Source: Crossaster papposus
Lineage: Eukaryota > Echinodermata > Asteroidea > Velatida > Solasteridae
Assembly: GCA_037893245.1 (NCBI GenBank)
Contig: JBAIAA010000412.1
Coordinates: 2,790,001-2,854,000, forward strand
Direction: 5' to 3'
DNA: 64,000 nucleotides
The first letter of the stretch is position 1. Each line of letters starts with the position of its first letter. Below the pieces are notes generated by a model. That model did not search any database and was not told the origin of the DNA. It saw only the letters and a program-made list of their open reading frames with translations. Of the stretch, positions 24,168 to 36,339 are shown in pieces. Made by a program: the position numbers and the translations under genes.

Positions 24168-24902
24168 TAATTTATATAAATGAGGCCCGTGAGGTGAAGT
24201 GAATTGCGGTCCTATAGAAAATGTGCAAGGGTCCAATCATTTGGGTAATTTTCTATAAATTTGTCAAGAAATTGTTTTCTTGACCGATGCCATAACATCG
24301 TCATAAGTTATATCACCCAGCATAACTGGGTTTTTTTTAAGAACAAAATAAAAACGTAAAATACTAAAAACAATTCATCCCCGGCCCCGCACGATGTCAA
24401 GGGAAAATAGCAAGGCTTCTTTCCGCACTGTGGCCAACAAATACTTGTGCGAGTCTGGGTACCATCATCCATCAGATTTTGAGCCGATTCGCGACGGGCT
24501 GGTTACGCCAACGGCCATTATACGCATCGGGCACTGGGAGCGCGTACCGGGGCAGATATAGTACATGCTCGGATGACGTGCATGCACCGCGTATCGCCAT
24601 CACATGAATGGTACCGAGAATCACACGGGTATATTCTTCTAATCATGCGGAAAGGAGCCCTGCTACTTTTCTTTGACATCGTGTGCACGGACTAAATTTT
24701 TTTTTTTAAGTTTTGATGTTGTGCTTAAAAAACACAATTATGATAGATAGTTTTACTATGGTGATTTAAGAAGCATCTCTCAAGAAAAAAGCGAGACATC
24801 CTGAACAAATTATTCGACATTTACCCGAATTATTGGACCCCTGCACATTTTTAACGGGACCGCCTTCACTTCCGGCTCATGGGCCTCATTTACATAAATT
24901 GT
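24168..24902. mobile_element. 0.73-kb inverted-repeat DNA element
   Basis: Imperfect terminal inverted repeats of about 75-80 bp: TATAAATGAGGCCCGTGAGG and following at the left (AATGTGCAAGGGTCCAAT further in), with the complement at 24825-24902. The interior has no coding frame. A hAT-like MITE lies immediately to its right, with its own target duplication starting at 24905. It lies downstream of receptor 4. Confidence 0.75.
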
Positions 24903-24912
24903 CATAATATAC

Positions 24913-25136
24913 CAGGGTTGTAGTCGAGTCCCTGCAAGTCCGTTCACAAGTCCTTTCGTGAAGCCAGTCACAAGTCCCTTCATAAAGGCAGTCACAAGTA
25001 ACTGGTTGAACAATGACAAAGGAATGCTTTTGTCAAAGCTGATTTGAATAGCTTGTGATTTGAATTGGAACTGAAAGACTTGTGATGGACTTGCAGGGAC
25101 TTGTAGGGACTTGTGATGGACTCGACTACATCCCTG
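24913..25136 (+). mobile_element. hAT-like MITE, copy 3, with 8-bp target duplication
   Basis: This 224-bp element starts CAGGGTTGTAGTCGAGTCC and ends CGACTACATCCCTG. It is flanked by perfect TAATATAC repeats at 24905-24912 and 25137-25144. Same family and orientation as copy 1; the intact duplication suggests a recent insertion. Confidence 0.9.
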
Positions 25137-25552
25137 TAATATACAGTGAAAAGTTCTATTAATCCCAGTGACAAGCGATAGCGGGCCTAATGATCGTACA
25201 ATGGTTGCCTAGTGAACAGTGCTAATAATATGCCCAGCCGTATGCTCGGACACCATATTTGAGGTATATAGCGCCCCCAAACGGTTTTAAATTTGTATTG
25301 GGGGGGTTGCCGACAAGCGGACACATAGATGCAACACATTTTTGTTTTACTATATCTTCTTCTTTTCAAAGCAAGGGCAGTTTGACCCCAAACCCCCTCT
25401 AGCTCTGGATCCGCACCTGCACACTTGTTTTTAATAACGACGAGGATGTGGTTTTGTTTTCGTTCAAACATTCCCACGCTCAATTCTTTCTGCATGCATC
25501 CCGGGAAATTGTGTTTTGATAATGTACTTTGAAAGTAAACAAACAAGTAGTT

Positions 25553-25987
25553 CCTTAACCCTAACCCTACCTAATGCTACTTTTTACCACTAGTAGTAAA
25601 AAGTAGTATGCAGTACTCACTTGTGTGCAATGCCTGTAGTAATTTTTAGTATTTGGTACTTCACCCCTTATTGCACTCGTAGTACTTTTTAGCATTGTGT
25701 CCCTCTGCTTGCTGAGTGTGCATGGCCCATGTATGCTGTGTAAGGTGTTCTAAACTCTACAGCAAAAAATGTCACTTGGGACACATTGGGTCAAGGCTGG
25801 ACTACTGCATTTTTTTGCCAGGTAAGTATTACTGACCTGTATTGCCACTATTAGTACTTTGTAGTTGGCAGTATCTGTACTCTGTCAGTACACACCCAAT
25901 CATCAGTCACGGAGAGACCCAATGCTACAAAATACTAAGTAGTATTCTGTAGTACGCAGTTCTTTAGCCCAAAGTGAGGCCTAGGGG
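25553..25987 (+). repeat. 0.43-kb dispersed repeat, copy 1
   Basis: It starts CCTTAACCCTAACCCTACC and runs to AAAGTGAGGCCTAGGGG. It is rich in TAGTA / TACTA words and contains a palindrome around ACCACTAGTAGT. A copy in the opposite orientation lies at 61528-61969 in an ashwin intron and is very similar over the full length. Non-coding; probably a non-autonomous transposon, family unknown. Confidence 0.8.
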
Positions 25988-27093
25988 TATAAAAATAATA
26001 TATTTCACTCCTCACTGTATGTTGCTAAAACTGTCGTTCCGCCCGAGTTCGAGATTTATTGGATTTACATCTTTCACATGCAAATTCCTTCCTACATGTA
26101 TATATTAAACGTATATTGTTTTGGCAACTTGACCATTAATTAAACACTGTTCACACAGTGTTCTTCGCTTTTCTATCGGAAAAGCATCCGATTTCCGTAT
26201 ATGAGCCATGGGCTGAAGCGGTCAGTACATAAACAAATTTCAAGTAACGCAAAAGTCACAACAAATTTCGACAAGGAAAGGGTATAAGAAATGTTGCCAA
26301 TTTTTATTTCTATTTTTATTCTTTAGTTATAATATAAGCCATATTAAAATTAAAAATCTAAATCGCTAGTGCTATAGTTCGTGAATTGCCATTACGACCG
26401 AGGATTCCCTATTGTGTTTTCCTTTATTCCTTAACTGAAACCTAACCCCATTGCTTTGCGCTTATCTTGCCGATCGAGGACAAAGAAACCGTCCTTCGAG
26501 GATCTTTTGTTCCCATTGTTTTCTTTTGTTTTTCGATCCTCGATCGCAAAAGGAAACAAGCACATGTATATACTTACTGAGTGTCCCCTCAAGAAAATGA
26601 GCCCCCGCCCACAAAGTGGACCCCAGTTACATCACTGCCTCCCCTGACACCCAACGCACTATAATTGTTACCATGATCACCAAACCACCAAACGGCTAGA
26701 AACAAAGACTAATTTAAATTGAACTGTTCTTGTTTGGACACATAACAAGGAAGTGGTAAACAACTACTAGGATATTTTCACACGATCACAGCATGTAGTA
26801 CAGGGAGTTTTACTGTGACGTGGTTATATTTTTGATCATCCTGTTTTGAATGTAAGCGATCTTCAACAGTATTGCGAAAGCAATCGACGAAAACTGTACT
26901 AGTTTCGTTTCACAGGCGTTCATGTGATTTAGAAATCGAAGGAAGTTTAAATATTATGTGTATCACATGATTATTCACTGTTCATTTTATGCGGCCGGGT
27001 GTCGTTGGGTGAAGATGAACTTAACTCTTGGGATAAATAGAAATTCGTGTCTCTGTTAAAGTCATATCTAGTAGGTCAGTAACTATACGCAGC
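25988..27093. other. Spacer upstream of receptor 5
   Basis: AT-rich DNA with no exon that I can support and no copy of the receptors' terminal exon. Confidence 0.5.
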
Positions 27094-29433
27094 ATGGCAG
27101 CTTTAGTATTTGTCTTTCGTCTGGTTATGGTAGCCGTGGTAACGTCTGTAACAGTTTCGGCTGCAGAAGCGGTGAGCGTAAACAGTGGAGATTCGTTACA
27201 TATATCGTGTGGTGTCTGGTATGAAGATGATACTGAAGTGTATGGAGTTCGATGGTTCAGAGAGGCAGATCAATTATCATATTATGGTGAAATCTTTATT
27301 TCAACAACTTGTGCGCAAACGATTTGTCCCGTAGCAAACACTACTGACAATCGTGGGATAGTCCGATACGAAAGAGGTACGAGTAACAATGCAACGCTGT
27401 CACTGACGATCGGTGCCAGTACATTAGAAGACAACAGAGAATTCTTGTGTGTATTCTTTGTAAAAAGAATAGACAATAGTCTATACCCGTACAGTTCCGA
27501 AACCATATCTGTGAGTGTGATTTACCCTCCAGATGAAATCTACCCAGCGTGTCATGTGTCAAGTCATCTTGTACTGACTTGCTCTTCTGGGATAACTCAT
27601 CCTGTGGTTACCCTGGAGTGGACAACCTCAATCAACTCATCAAGGATATCACTCTCAAGTGATACAGTCATCGCCGGGAATCAAGTTAAGAACATTCTCC
27701 ATCTCGACGCCCTCGGGATTCCTTATGAGAGTAAGATATTCACTTGTATCATGACGACGGAGGCTAACCCCGTCTTCGAAAGAAGTTGCTCAACCGGGCA
27801 AATCACCGTTCCGTCGGCTCCAGCGACTGCAGGTACGCAAGCCACCCAAGCCCTAATGAGCACTGCAAGAACAACTGAAACACCGAGTACTGCCGCAGCC
27901 CCATCCACTCCAAGAAATATAAACACCGGGGCCTTTCAGACTTCTAGAAGCACCTCTCAGCAAGGAGAAACACGGAACCGGCCTAGTTCTCCAGGCATAA
28001 CAGCCTCCAGACCCACTCAGTACCCAAAACTGTCCTTTCCCACAACCGACAGTACTCCAGGCACAACAGCATCCGAACCCACTCGAGTACCAGAAACGCC
28101 CCCCACCACAACCGGCATCCTTTCCTCAGCATGGCTACCCACGACTTCCCCATCGACGGAATCTGGGCCGAATAGTCCAACCGAGACTTCCACTAGACAT
28201 CAGACTACAATGAGTCCATCTGATGAAAGAACGCCTTCCATAATGTCGACAGACCCTTCCCTCTCACTCGCTCATACTTTGCTCGTCTCAGTATCTGCTG
28301 CATCCGGTGGAGCCATCATATTTCTACTCGTCGTCGTAGCTTGCCTAGTCTCCAAGAGGAAGGCAAACAAGCGAGATGCGAGAAATATGGGCATGCCCAT
28401 GGCCACAATATCGGAAACGGAGGAGACCGGTGGCCTGGCAACTTGTGTATACGGCCATGAATACGATGACTGGCAAAACATTCGAAGAGTAGGCGATAAT
28501 CGCGATGACACAATGTGGGATAACGGACCGACGAGTCCCGTGCAGTCAGTGGCCGCGTACGCTGTGTCTCCCCTGCTGGGCTTAGACTTACTGCTGCAAC
28601 CGCCACCGGCTGTGTACGCGGTGCTAAATCCAGACAACTCATCGGAGAAGACAGCTAGCGATGAGGACTCGTACGCCTGCGTTGTTGAGCAGAAGATGAA
28701 CAGACGAGACTCGAGTGAGGATGCGGGAATGGATGATGGAGCGAAACTTGGACGCGGCGGTGAGCAAACTCTTCTATATAGGTTATAAGCAAACGGGTTA
28801 TAAAAAACGAAACGCAAGCCCTTATCATTAATCGGACTTGTCGCGTATAGGTGTTAGATCTCACAACTCGCCACAAATCTTGGTGTAACTACGGTTCCTC
28901 GTTCAGTTATAGAGGCTAGAACTCGAGATCAGTGTATTGGCGAATCTTCAGAATGCGGGATTTCAGCCCAACCGGCGTGGTTGCCGAGTTTTTTGTCCTA
29001 GCCCCCGACTCTGGGGAAAAGTAGGAACACTCGTTAGGTTCGACATGAAAACAGTAAAAGTCACATGCACCCAGCTGGCCCCGTAGTCAGCGGGGTGCAA
29101 GTGCAATTGGTCAAACTAGATGGTGGTTTATATATATATTTTCTTCATTAATAACCTGATCTTCTCCGTCCCACAGCACCACTGCCCCCAGATCCCAAAG
29201 GCGAGGAGATGACCGCGGTCTACGCCGAGATTGGAGAATGCTCCACGGCGAGACCCTCTGTGTCACCTTGTCTAGGCAACGGAGGCGACAGCGACAGCGA
29301 CAGGGGGTTCGTGGACAACGCCCTGTACGTGGCGTCGTCGGACGATGCCATCGTCAACGATCAAAGATTAGCTAACCGTGAGCTCGTCGCCCCGAAGAAG
29401 GTCAAAGGGAAGCCCAGACTGGATCCGTTCTAA
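27094..29433 (+). CDS. Two-Ig-domain receptor 5, mucin-like stalk, class B tail
   Basis: Exons 27094-28759 and 29177-29433, phase-1 join, 640 aa, the longest member. Signal peptide MAALVFVFRLVMVAVVTSVTVSA; Ig1: ISCGV, RWFRE, FLCVF, extra pair TTCAQTIC; Ig2: LTCSSG, LEWTTSI, FTCIM. Residues about 230-390 are a Ser/Thr/Pro-rich stalk with imperfect repeats (TTDSTPGTTASEPTRVPE-like), which should be heavily O-glycosylated. Membrane helix about 395-420. The tail has AAYAVSPL, VYAVLNPD and DSYACV; the terminal exon adds VYAEIG, ALYVASSDD and ends KGKPRLDPF, the same C-terminus as receptor 9. The long stalk sets it apart; its relatives have about 40-90 residues there. Confidence 0.87.
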
Positions 29434-29639
29434 CGAACAGACTTGAAACAACCGCGCTGGTTGGCATCTTTGTGAACGAGCTTAATTCGATGTCAAAAGA
29501 TATCTATACAGGGTGGCCTATACACAAACAAACGGACAAGCATACTTCCACTACCCTGAGGCTTTTAGCTCAGATCCTATTTTGTGAAGCGAAGTCAGAG
29601 GTTCTTTCGCACCGAGGAATAACTAAACCGCGAGAATGC

Positions 29640-30000
29640 TTTCCCCAAAAGAAAGGTTTTAAGGTATTTTTTTAACAGACTTTGCGAGTGTAAATTACGA
29701 ATATCGGACCGCAGATTATTCCATAAAGTAGGTGCGGCTGATGTAAAAGCTCGGTTTCCTATAATGTTGACAACATTTTTCCCTTTGGGTGTTCTAATAA
29801 AACTTCACTTGTAGACCTGAGTCTGTAATGACTTTGCCTTCGGATTGTAATTAGTTCACTTAGATAATTGGGAGCAAGGCCATGTATACATTTAAAAACC
29901 ATTAGTAAAATCTTAAAATCTATTCGAAACTTAACAGGAAGCCAATGTAAAACAATAAGAACAGGAGTTACATAACTCAATCGGTGCGAATTGATGACAT
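29640..30000 (-). mobile_element. LINE 3' fragment (CR1/L2-like reverse-transcriptase C-terminus)
   Basis: Minus-strand translation contains VLIVLHWLPVKFRIDFKILL, FKCIHGLAPNYLSELI and, in another frame, GNRAFTSAAPTLWNNLRSDI. These are the conserved end of the reverse-transcriptase ORF of CR1/L2/jockey-type LINEs. One frame change separates the two parts and the 5' portion is missing, so this is a short, decayed, truncated copy. It lies just downstream of receptor 5. Confidence 0.85.
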
Positions 30001-30194
30001 GGTTTAGTTATTTATCGGTGTAAAAGGATCTCTGCAGTGGCTTCGCTTCACAACATTTGGCCTGGAGCTAAAATCGAGATATCTTGGTAACATTTTTCTT
30101 CTAGAAAGATTTCTTATATAGATCCATTGGTATAGGTAGGGTAGTGAAATTATGTTTCCGTGGAGGTATGCTTGTCCGGTTTTTTTGGGGGGCT

Positions 30195-30305
30195 ACCTTT
30201 GGTGGCCCTGGAGGGACTACGCAGATCGTGAATATTGACGTCAATATTCACGACAACTTTAACGACTTGCCCAAAATTCGTAAATATTGACGAATACAAA
30301 TTGGG
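30195..30305 (+). mobile_element. Partial relative of the CGACTAGTCG foldback element
   Basis: TTTGGTGGCCCTGGAGGGA followed by ATCGTGAATATTGACG and short palindromes matches the left end of the element at 16521-17050. No right end is visible, so it is a fragment. Confidence 0.55.
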
Positions 30306-31426
30306 AAACTATCGTTTGATAGGTTATCATTATTATTACTGTAAACCTCGTTACGTATCGTTTAAGCGAATATGTTGGTGGTGGTATTATTTTGTACAGC
30401 GCGCTATTGGTAATAACAGAAATATAAGTAATATTTGTATTATTACGCAGGCTTAAAGGGTCTATATATGTAATGCATTTTTGTATTGGCTTAAATGAAA
30501 GATTATATTTAAATGAATGATTTCCAGTATGTAAAAGTTATTAATTTGATTAATAAATTTGAAAACAAAATTAATTGTTTTTTGGGGGTAGGCCTACTTG
30601 TTTCCCCGGGGCCCATGAGCCTTAACAGCGCAATCTACATATACACGCAGTAAATACTGCAAAATGTCGAGATCGAATGGCATAAATCATATATCGTAAT
30701 CTATGTCTTTCAAGTGCTATGGCGGCTGAATTGCGATCCAGGCTGGCATACTTAGAACAATCAACATGGACATAGAATTGTTTTTTATCTGCCATTAATT
30801 TATTTGTGGATAGAATGTGGAATGTCTTTCCTGACCTTTTTCTTGAGAGATTTCATATATAGAATCATTCTGTTGCCGTTTCCTGCTGCCAGGTAAGGAG
30901 GAAATACGTCACACAAAAGGAGCGCCCAGTTAGTGTTGTTTTACCCTTGAACTTCATGTTTCTTACTGTTCCAGCTCCAACAGGCGTATTACAAACATAT
31001 AGTGCAGCTACCGGCCGCATATGCATGGCATATGTACACATGCTCAGTACATATAGTATAGGAAAGCTGATTATGTGAACTGGCCACTTCGCGTAGCGTG
31101 ATACGAGCTGATCAGCTCGAAGTTATAGTTGTATTCTGCTGACAACACTTTCTGGTACAAACTCTCAAAATAAACAAAGAGAAACAGAACGTTTTTCTTA
31201 ACGGAGAAGAAGTATAATGATCGTTTGAGCTTTTCACTTGGATTCAAGTCAACGTGAAGTTTGCAGTGAAAAACCCCGACTATATTAATCTAGTGTTTTA
31301 TAGGTGATTTTGTTTTGGTATAGCATTTTGCTGACCTCTAGGCCTACACAAGCCGAGTCCAGTTTATCAGGTCTGGTCTGACTCCGTTTTAGGAAGAGTG
31401 CAGTAGTATAGCATCTCTGGTTCGTC
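30306..31426. other. Spacer upstream of receptor 6
   Basis: No supported gene or recognisable element. Confidence 0.5.
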
Positions 31427-34107
31427 ATGATCGGTATAATTCACCTGGTTCTAATAATGGCCGCGAGCTTTAATGTCACGACGCCAGCAAGCACCCAGCC
31501 CGAGTCTTCCTCGGTCACCGTCCGCAGAGGTGAGCCGTTACGACTGTCCTGCGACATATACATCCCGCCCGGTGAAACTATAGTTGGGAGCTTTTGGATT
31601 CGCAATGAAGATTACTTAGATCCGTACGACACAGTGAACGTTTCCACCTGTCGGCCCGAGATCCAAACAGATGTCCCACCTCCACCATGCGCTATAAGTA
31701 GGACCATAGACTATCGGGGGCGAGTGGTTTACATATACAAGACAAATGCAACGGCGACAACGACGCTGACGATCGATGACAGCTCGTCGGAGGACAACAC
31801 GACATTCCGCTGCGCTGTCGAAAAGCAAGAAGGTGGCAGACAGCAGTCCGAGCAGATACATGTGACCGTTTACTACCTCCCCAACGCAACCTCTCCAATC
31901 TGCGCATCTTCGAACTTCGAATCTTCGAACTCAGAAGTCCCGGGATTACCGTCTAATTTAACGTGTTCGGCTGGGGAATCGCAACCTAGCGTGTCTCTGG
32001 AGTGGATAGCAGTTGATGAAGACTCGAATAGAATTTCTCTCTCGAACCTCTCGGTAGTGATTCAGGATAGAGTGGAAAACACGTTGGATCTGACGATACT
32101 CAAGATCCCTGTCCACGACCTGGTATTCACCTGTTTCATGACGAGTCGGGCGTATCCAGAGTTTCGCAGTAACTGTTCCACTGGGCCGTTCGTCATCCCA
32201 ACGACTGAAACCACGATAGCATCTACTTTTACAACTCTCTCAAAGGTAACAGATCAGCCAGTCTCTCGGCTGAGCGGAATCACAGTCATCGCAGCAACGG
32301 CTGGCGGTGGTGCTGCCTTTTTCATCCTGATCCTCATCATTGTATGCGTTGTCTCGTCAAGGAAGAACAAGACGCGACGTGGAACCGCCGCCCAATCCCG
32401 AACCACCGTTTTCGGCCGGCAGCTAAGTGATACCGCCCGCATGGCAACCATGGCGCCCGATTACGAGAGCCAAGAACGTGTCTCTCTTCCTGCCAACTGC
32501 AGAAGAGCGAAAGCCAACACACCAAGCGATGAGGCGGGTTCAGCAGCTCTCGTGTATGCCTACGCGTCGGTGACACCGGGCTACCGCCAACCAACCTCGC
32601 CGCCGTTGTACGCCGTACTGGACCCAGACGTGCCGTCGGAGGCGATAAGCGCCAGCTATGCGTACGCAAGTGTCGAGAAGGTGGCGGGACATCGACAGGA
32701 TTGGAGCGAGGACGCGGCATCGGACTTGAGTTGGGACGACGACGATCCACAAGGTAAACAAAAACAGTTACCTGTGTTATTTAGGTGCCTAAATAATTGT
32801 TAAAAATACGTTCAAAATAATTGGCCAATTAGCCAATAGCGTCATCGGCGGTGTCTTGTTGGTCGCCCCGTTTGAGGCCTTTTCCCCCATCTTGTGCCAG
32901 TATAAAACATCAGAAATGAATGAAAAATAAATTGTTTAAAAACGTATTGAGTCCCCTCTAGAAAACTAGCCACTTGGCTTTCCCGTCCCCTTCAAATTGG
33001 AGAACACTTAGCCAGTGATAGAAACGCGAGGAGGGATCGTAGAATGGAACCTCGTAGGGTTCGATAAAACTCAATCAAAATGGCAATCCAGGGAGGTAGT
33101 ATGACAGATAGGTGATATGATTGTGCCTTTGGTGATACAAGCATGGAATTTGGCACACAGTCAGAGTATGTATTGAGACAAAAATTGGCCGTAGGGCCAT
33201 CGCAGATTTGTCCTTTGAAGAAATATAGGGCCTTTTCGAAACCGTTGCTTCGTCTTTGGCTTTGGCTTCGCCTCCGAATTCCGAAATACTGAGAAGCAAA
33301 TAGAAATGGAAGAAAATTGAAATAGTCTAACTTTTGGGTTCACATCAATCGAGTGAATGTTTCTGAAGTACAACAGGCGTCAGAATGTGGCTGGAGATCT
33401 TGCAGTTGGGAGTCAAAAAATCGCCTTAAACCAAAGACGAAGACGAAGCCAGGGATTCGAAAAGGCCCTATGGTAGATTAACAAGCAATGGCAGCTATTA
33501 TTGAACATTTAAAATATTGCTTGTTATTCTACCTGTGAACATTTCCCCTATCTGGGGCCAATTTCATAGAGCTGCTAAGCACAAAAATTTGCTTAGCACC
33601 AACAAGTCTTGCTTATTAAAAACAGGTTACCAGTCACAATTCTACGCATTTTTCATTCTAAGCCAAAAACCAGCTGATTATCAATCGAAAACAATAAAGA
33701 TCACGTGAAAATTTGGTCAGTAACCTTGTTTTTGCCAAGGACAAATTTTCATGCTAAGCAAATTTGTGTCCTTAGCAGCTCTATGAAATTGGCCCCTGAT
33801 CTACTAACGCTTTTATGCTAGATAACAGCAGAAGTGGATAAGTACCATAAAAAAACAACCCATGTCCCCATTTGAAGCTTGTCGTTTGTCATCTTTCACC
33901 AATCCTTTCGAAATACCTTTTCTCGCAGATAATCACGAACTACCAGGAACAAAGGTCGGTTTAACGTACCGCGAAATGAAACAATCCGAATGCGGTGGAG
34001 CCGGAGACAACGACAGTGATACTGTCTTGGTGGACAATGTCTTATACGTACCGTCTACCGATGACGTCATCCTTCAGGCAAAGTTCAAGGGGCAGCCGAT
34101 GGTTTGA
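31427..34107 (+). CDS. Two-Ig-domain receptor 6, class B tail
   Basis: Exons 31427-32753 and 33929-34107, phase-1 join, 501 aa. Short signal peptide MIGIIHLVLIMAASFNVTT; Ig1: RRGEPLRLSC, then FWIRN where relatives have WYRG, FRC, and extra pair STCRPEIQTDVPPPPC with a longer loop; Ig2: LTCSAG, LEWIAV, FTCFM; membrane helix about 286-310. The tail has ALVYAYASV, LYAVLDPD and SYAYASVEK. The terminal exon adds LTYREM (a YxxM, PI3-kinase-type site) and DNVLYVPSTDD and ends KFKGQPMV. The intron contains two inverted-repeat elements (33226-33470 and 33554-33796). The terminal exon is the left edge of a tandem duplication that also carries receptor 7. Confidence 0.86.
33060..33225. repeat. Dispersed repeat shared with 44210-44300
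   Basis: GGTGATACAAGCATGGAATT and flanking sequence match, in reverse complement, the stretch at about 44240-44300 in the last intron of receptor 9. Family unknown. Confidence 0.55.
33226..33470. mobile_element. Short inverted-repeat element (TAGGGCCTTTTCGAA ends)
   Basis: The ends are TAGGGCCTTTTCGAAACC and its near-complement, with inner GCTTCGTCTTTGG and its complement. The 245-bp element is non-coding and lies in the receptor 6 intron. Confidence 0.7.
33554..33796. mobile_element. Short inverted-repeat element (GGGGCCAATTTCATAGAGC ends)
   Basis: GGGGCCAATTTCATAGAGCT at the left is repeated as its complement at the right. The inner part has CTAAGCA and TTGCTTAGCA words that also extend the pairing. 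A possible relative lies near 6470-6570. Non-coding MITE in the receptor 6 intron. Confidence 0.75.
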
Positions 34108-34600
34108 TCACGTGTTAACTGTCACGTGGATTACAGCTTCATTTTGGGCCTTCTTGTACCTTGAACAAGCTCCTTAAAAAAAAACCCAATTCTTTTCGAT
34201 AGCTGAAAATACATTTGTGTGCGCTTTGTACCAAATGGTATCCGCTTCAATGAACTTAAAAGCATGTGTAAACAAAATTGGAATGAGGAAACTCTACAAT
34301 GTATAGAAAAGTATATATACACAAAATAGTGAATACAGACAACATGTACTAAATAACTGTATAGTTACCTGGTATTGGATTGAATGTAACGTGTTGGATG
34401 GCGCAGAAATGGCTTAATATGTTGTTCAATTGTCCATCTGTAAAGCGATATTTATAAAGAAAACGACGAAGTGACAACTTCAAGCAAATTTGAACTGTTG
34501 GATGACTGAAAACAAAACCGTTTTTGCTATAGCTATTCGTCAAATGTATCGCACCGACAAGAAAGCCACCCACTAGTCCTAGCGGATAACTTGAACAAAG

Positions 34601-35992
34601 ATGGCGATCGTCGTATTTCTCTGTGCAGCACTGCTTGTTTCGGCTTTTACCACGACTTCGTCGTTTACGATCACACCTACGGTGGATGCAGTGACCGTAC
34701 GGCGAGGTGAACAGTTACAGATGTCGTGTGTCGTTGTTCCTGAAGCGGGGGACACTTCTCCAGCCGACAAGGTTCGATGGTACCGTGGGTCAGACACATC
34801 TCCCTATGGAGTCATGGATGATGTGTCATCATGTGGCTTCGTCGGCTTTCCATGTTCGAACCCCAGCACAACGGATAATCGTGGAATTTTAAGTTACACA
34901 GTTAGAGAAAACACCAGAACAATGACGCTAACGATTGCCAGTAGCCTGTTGGAAGACAACACTTCTTTTCGCTGTGCCGTTATCAAGGGCACACAAAAAT
35001 CGGCACTAATATCCGTAACTGTGTATTATCTTCCAAATACAACCTACCCAGACTGCACAGCATCTGGGACCCCACCGTATGTTCTATTTTGCTTATCTGA
35101 GATAACCCAACCAGTGGTTTCTCTGGAGTGGACAACCTTGGTCGTCCGGAGATCACTCTCGAACAATACAGTCATCGTCGGGAATCAAATTGAAAACGCC
35201 CTGTATCTCCATGCAGTGGATGCTTCCTACAATAACTCGATATTCACCTGCCACATGACCAGCGAGGCCTACCCTAGCTTTAACAGAAGCTGCTCCGTCG
35301 GACCCGTCGACATGTTCCCTACGGTTACATCCCAAGCTGTCAGCACAAACACACCGACCACTGAAAGCACTTCCACAGCCATTCGAACATCCCTAGACCT
35401 CCGTACTTCCAAGCCCACTGAGAATTTAACACCCGAGCAGAGCTCATTAGGAAGTCTTGTCTCGGCCGCTTCAACTACCAGGGAAGCCAGGTCAATTGAT
35501 CAAACCACAACTGCTACTTTTACCCAAACTGTTTTTGCCACCGACCTTATTCCCGACCCTTCCAGCAACACAACTGTCATAGCAATCTCATCAATTAGCG
35601 TCGTCGTCGTCACAGTTCTTTTGATCATCATAGCTTACCAAGTCGCATCGAAGAGGAAGTTACAGAAGCAGTCCAGGAAAAAACAGCCATCTTTGCAAGA
35701 AGACACCCAGCGGCAGCAACCTGGTGGAATCTCATTAGAAACTGTCGCCCACGATGAGCCAGGAACCAGCAATACCAACTCGTCCCTCGACCCAAGCCAC
35801 GCCTATGAGACCTCCATCATGGGAAACAGCAGAGCCATACCAGCCACTGCCCCGGACCAAAGCCCCATGAAACCCCAACAACCAGGCACCAACGATGGCT
35901 ATACTCCGTACATCGTACCGAGAGAGACCGGTGCCACTAACGCTGATGCTGACACTGGCTACATGCCACTATCTTTTTACGAACAAATTTGA
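34601..35992 (+). CDS. Two-Ig-domain receptor 7, class A tail
   Basis: One exon, 463 aa, closed by a stop with no terminal exon needed. Signal peptide MAIVVFLCAALLVSAFTTTS, preceded by AAAG before ATGG, a good start context. Ig1: RRGEQLQMSC, RWYRGS, FRC, extra pair SSCGFVGFPC, then TTDNRG; Ig2: LFCLSE, LEWTTLV, FTCHM; Thr/Ser-rich stalk of about 90 residues; membrane helix about 324-348; basic KRKLQKQSRKK. The tail has HAYETS, GYTPYIV, and the closely spaced TGYMPLSFYEQI: TxYxxL (ITSM-like) followed two residues later by SxYxxI (ITIM). This suggests an inhibitory or adaptor-recruiting receptor; that role is inferred from motifs only. Confidence 0.88.
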   Translation: MAIVVFLCAALLVSAFTTTSSFTITPTVDAVTVRRGEQLQMSCVVVPEAGDTSPADKVRWYRGSDTSPYGVMDDVSSCGFVGFPCSNPSTTDNRGILSYTVRENTRTMTLTIASSLLEDNTSFRCAVIKGTQKSALISVTVYYLPNTTYPDCTASGTPPYVLFCLSEITQPVVSLEWTTLVVRRSLSNNTVIVGNQIENALYLHAVDASYNNSIFTCHMTSEAYPSFNRSCSVGPVDMFPTVTSQAVSTNTPTTESTSTAIRTSLDLRTSKPTENLTPEQSSLGSLVSAASTTREARSIDQTTTATFTQTVFATDLIPDPSSNTTVIAISSISVVVVTVLLIIIAYQVASKRKLQKQSRKKQPSLQEDTQRQQPGGISLETVAHDEPGTSNTNSSLDPSHAYETSIMGNSRAIPATAPDQSPMKPQQPGTNDGYTPYIVPRETGATNADADTGYMPLSFYEQI

Positions 35993-36146
35993 AGACGTTT
36001 CGTTTGAACAAACCCATAGCATCTCATTTAAAGTAGTTGATAACTCCCAGTAGTACAAATAGCTGAACAAAATTAATTTGTATAATATGAATGCATGGCG
36101 ACAAAAACGAAAGGTTTAACCCCTCGCCCATTTTAAAGTAACTGAC

Positions 36147-36339
36147 GCTCGGTTCAGACAGGCGTTCTACAGTCGCGCCTAACCAAATTGAAATCAAGTC
36201 GCTCCTGGGTCGCTCTAACAACTCCAGCAGTCGATCGTTCGCCGTCTGGCGCGCCTTGTCGCCCTCATTCGTTTCAGACGTCGGACTCAATTCACTCGTT
36301 TGGTTCGGCGCGACTGTGGAACGCCTGTCTGAACCGAGC
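36147..36339. mobile_element. Short inverted-repeat element (GCTCGGTTCAGACAGGCGTT ends), unit 1
   Basis: The ends pair over about 45 bp: GCTCGGTTCAGACAGGCGTT and the complement ending at 36339. The 193-bp element is non-coding. The same insertion is present at 39629-39821, so it predates the tandem duplication. Confidence 0.75.
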
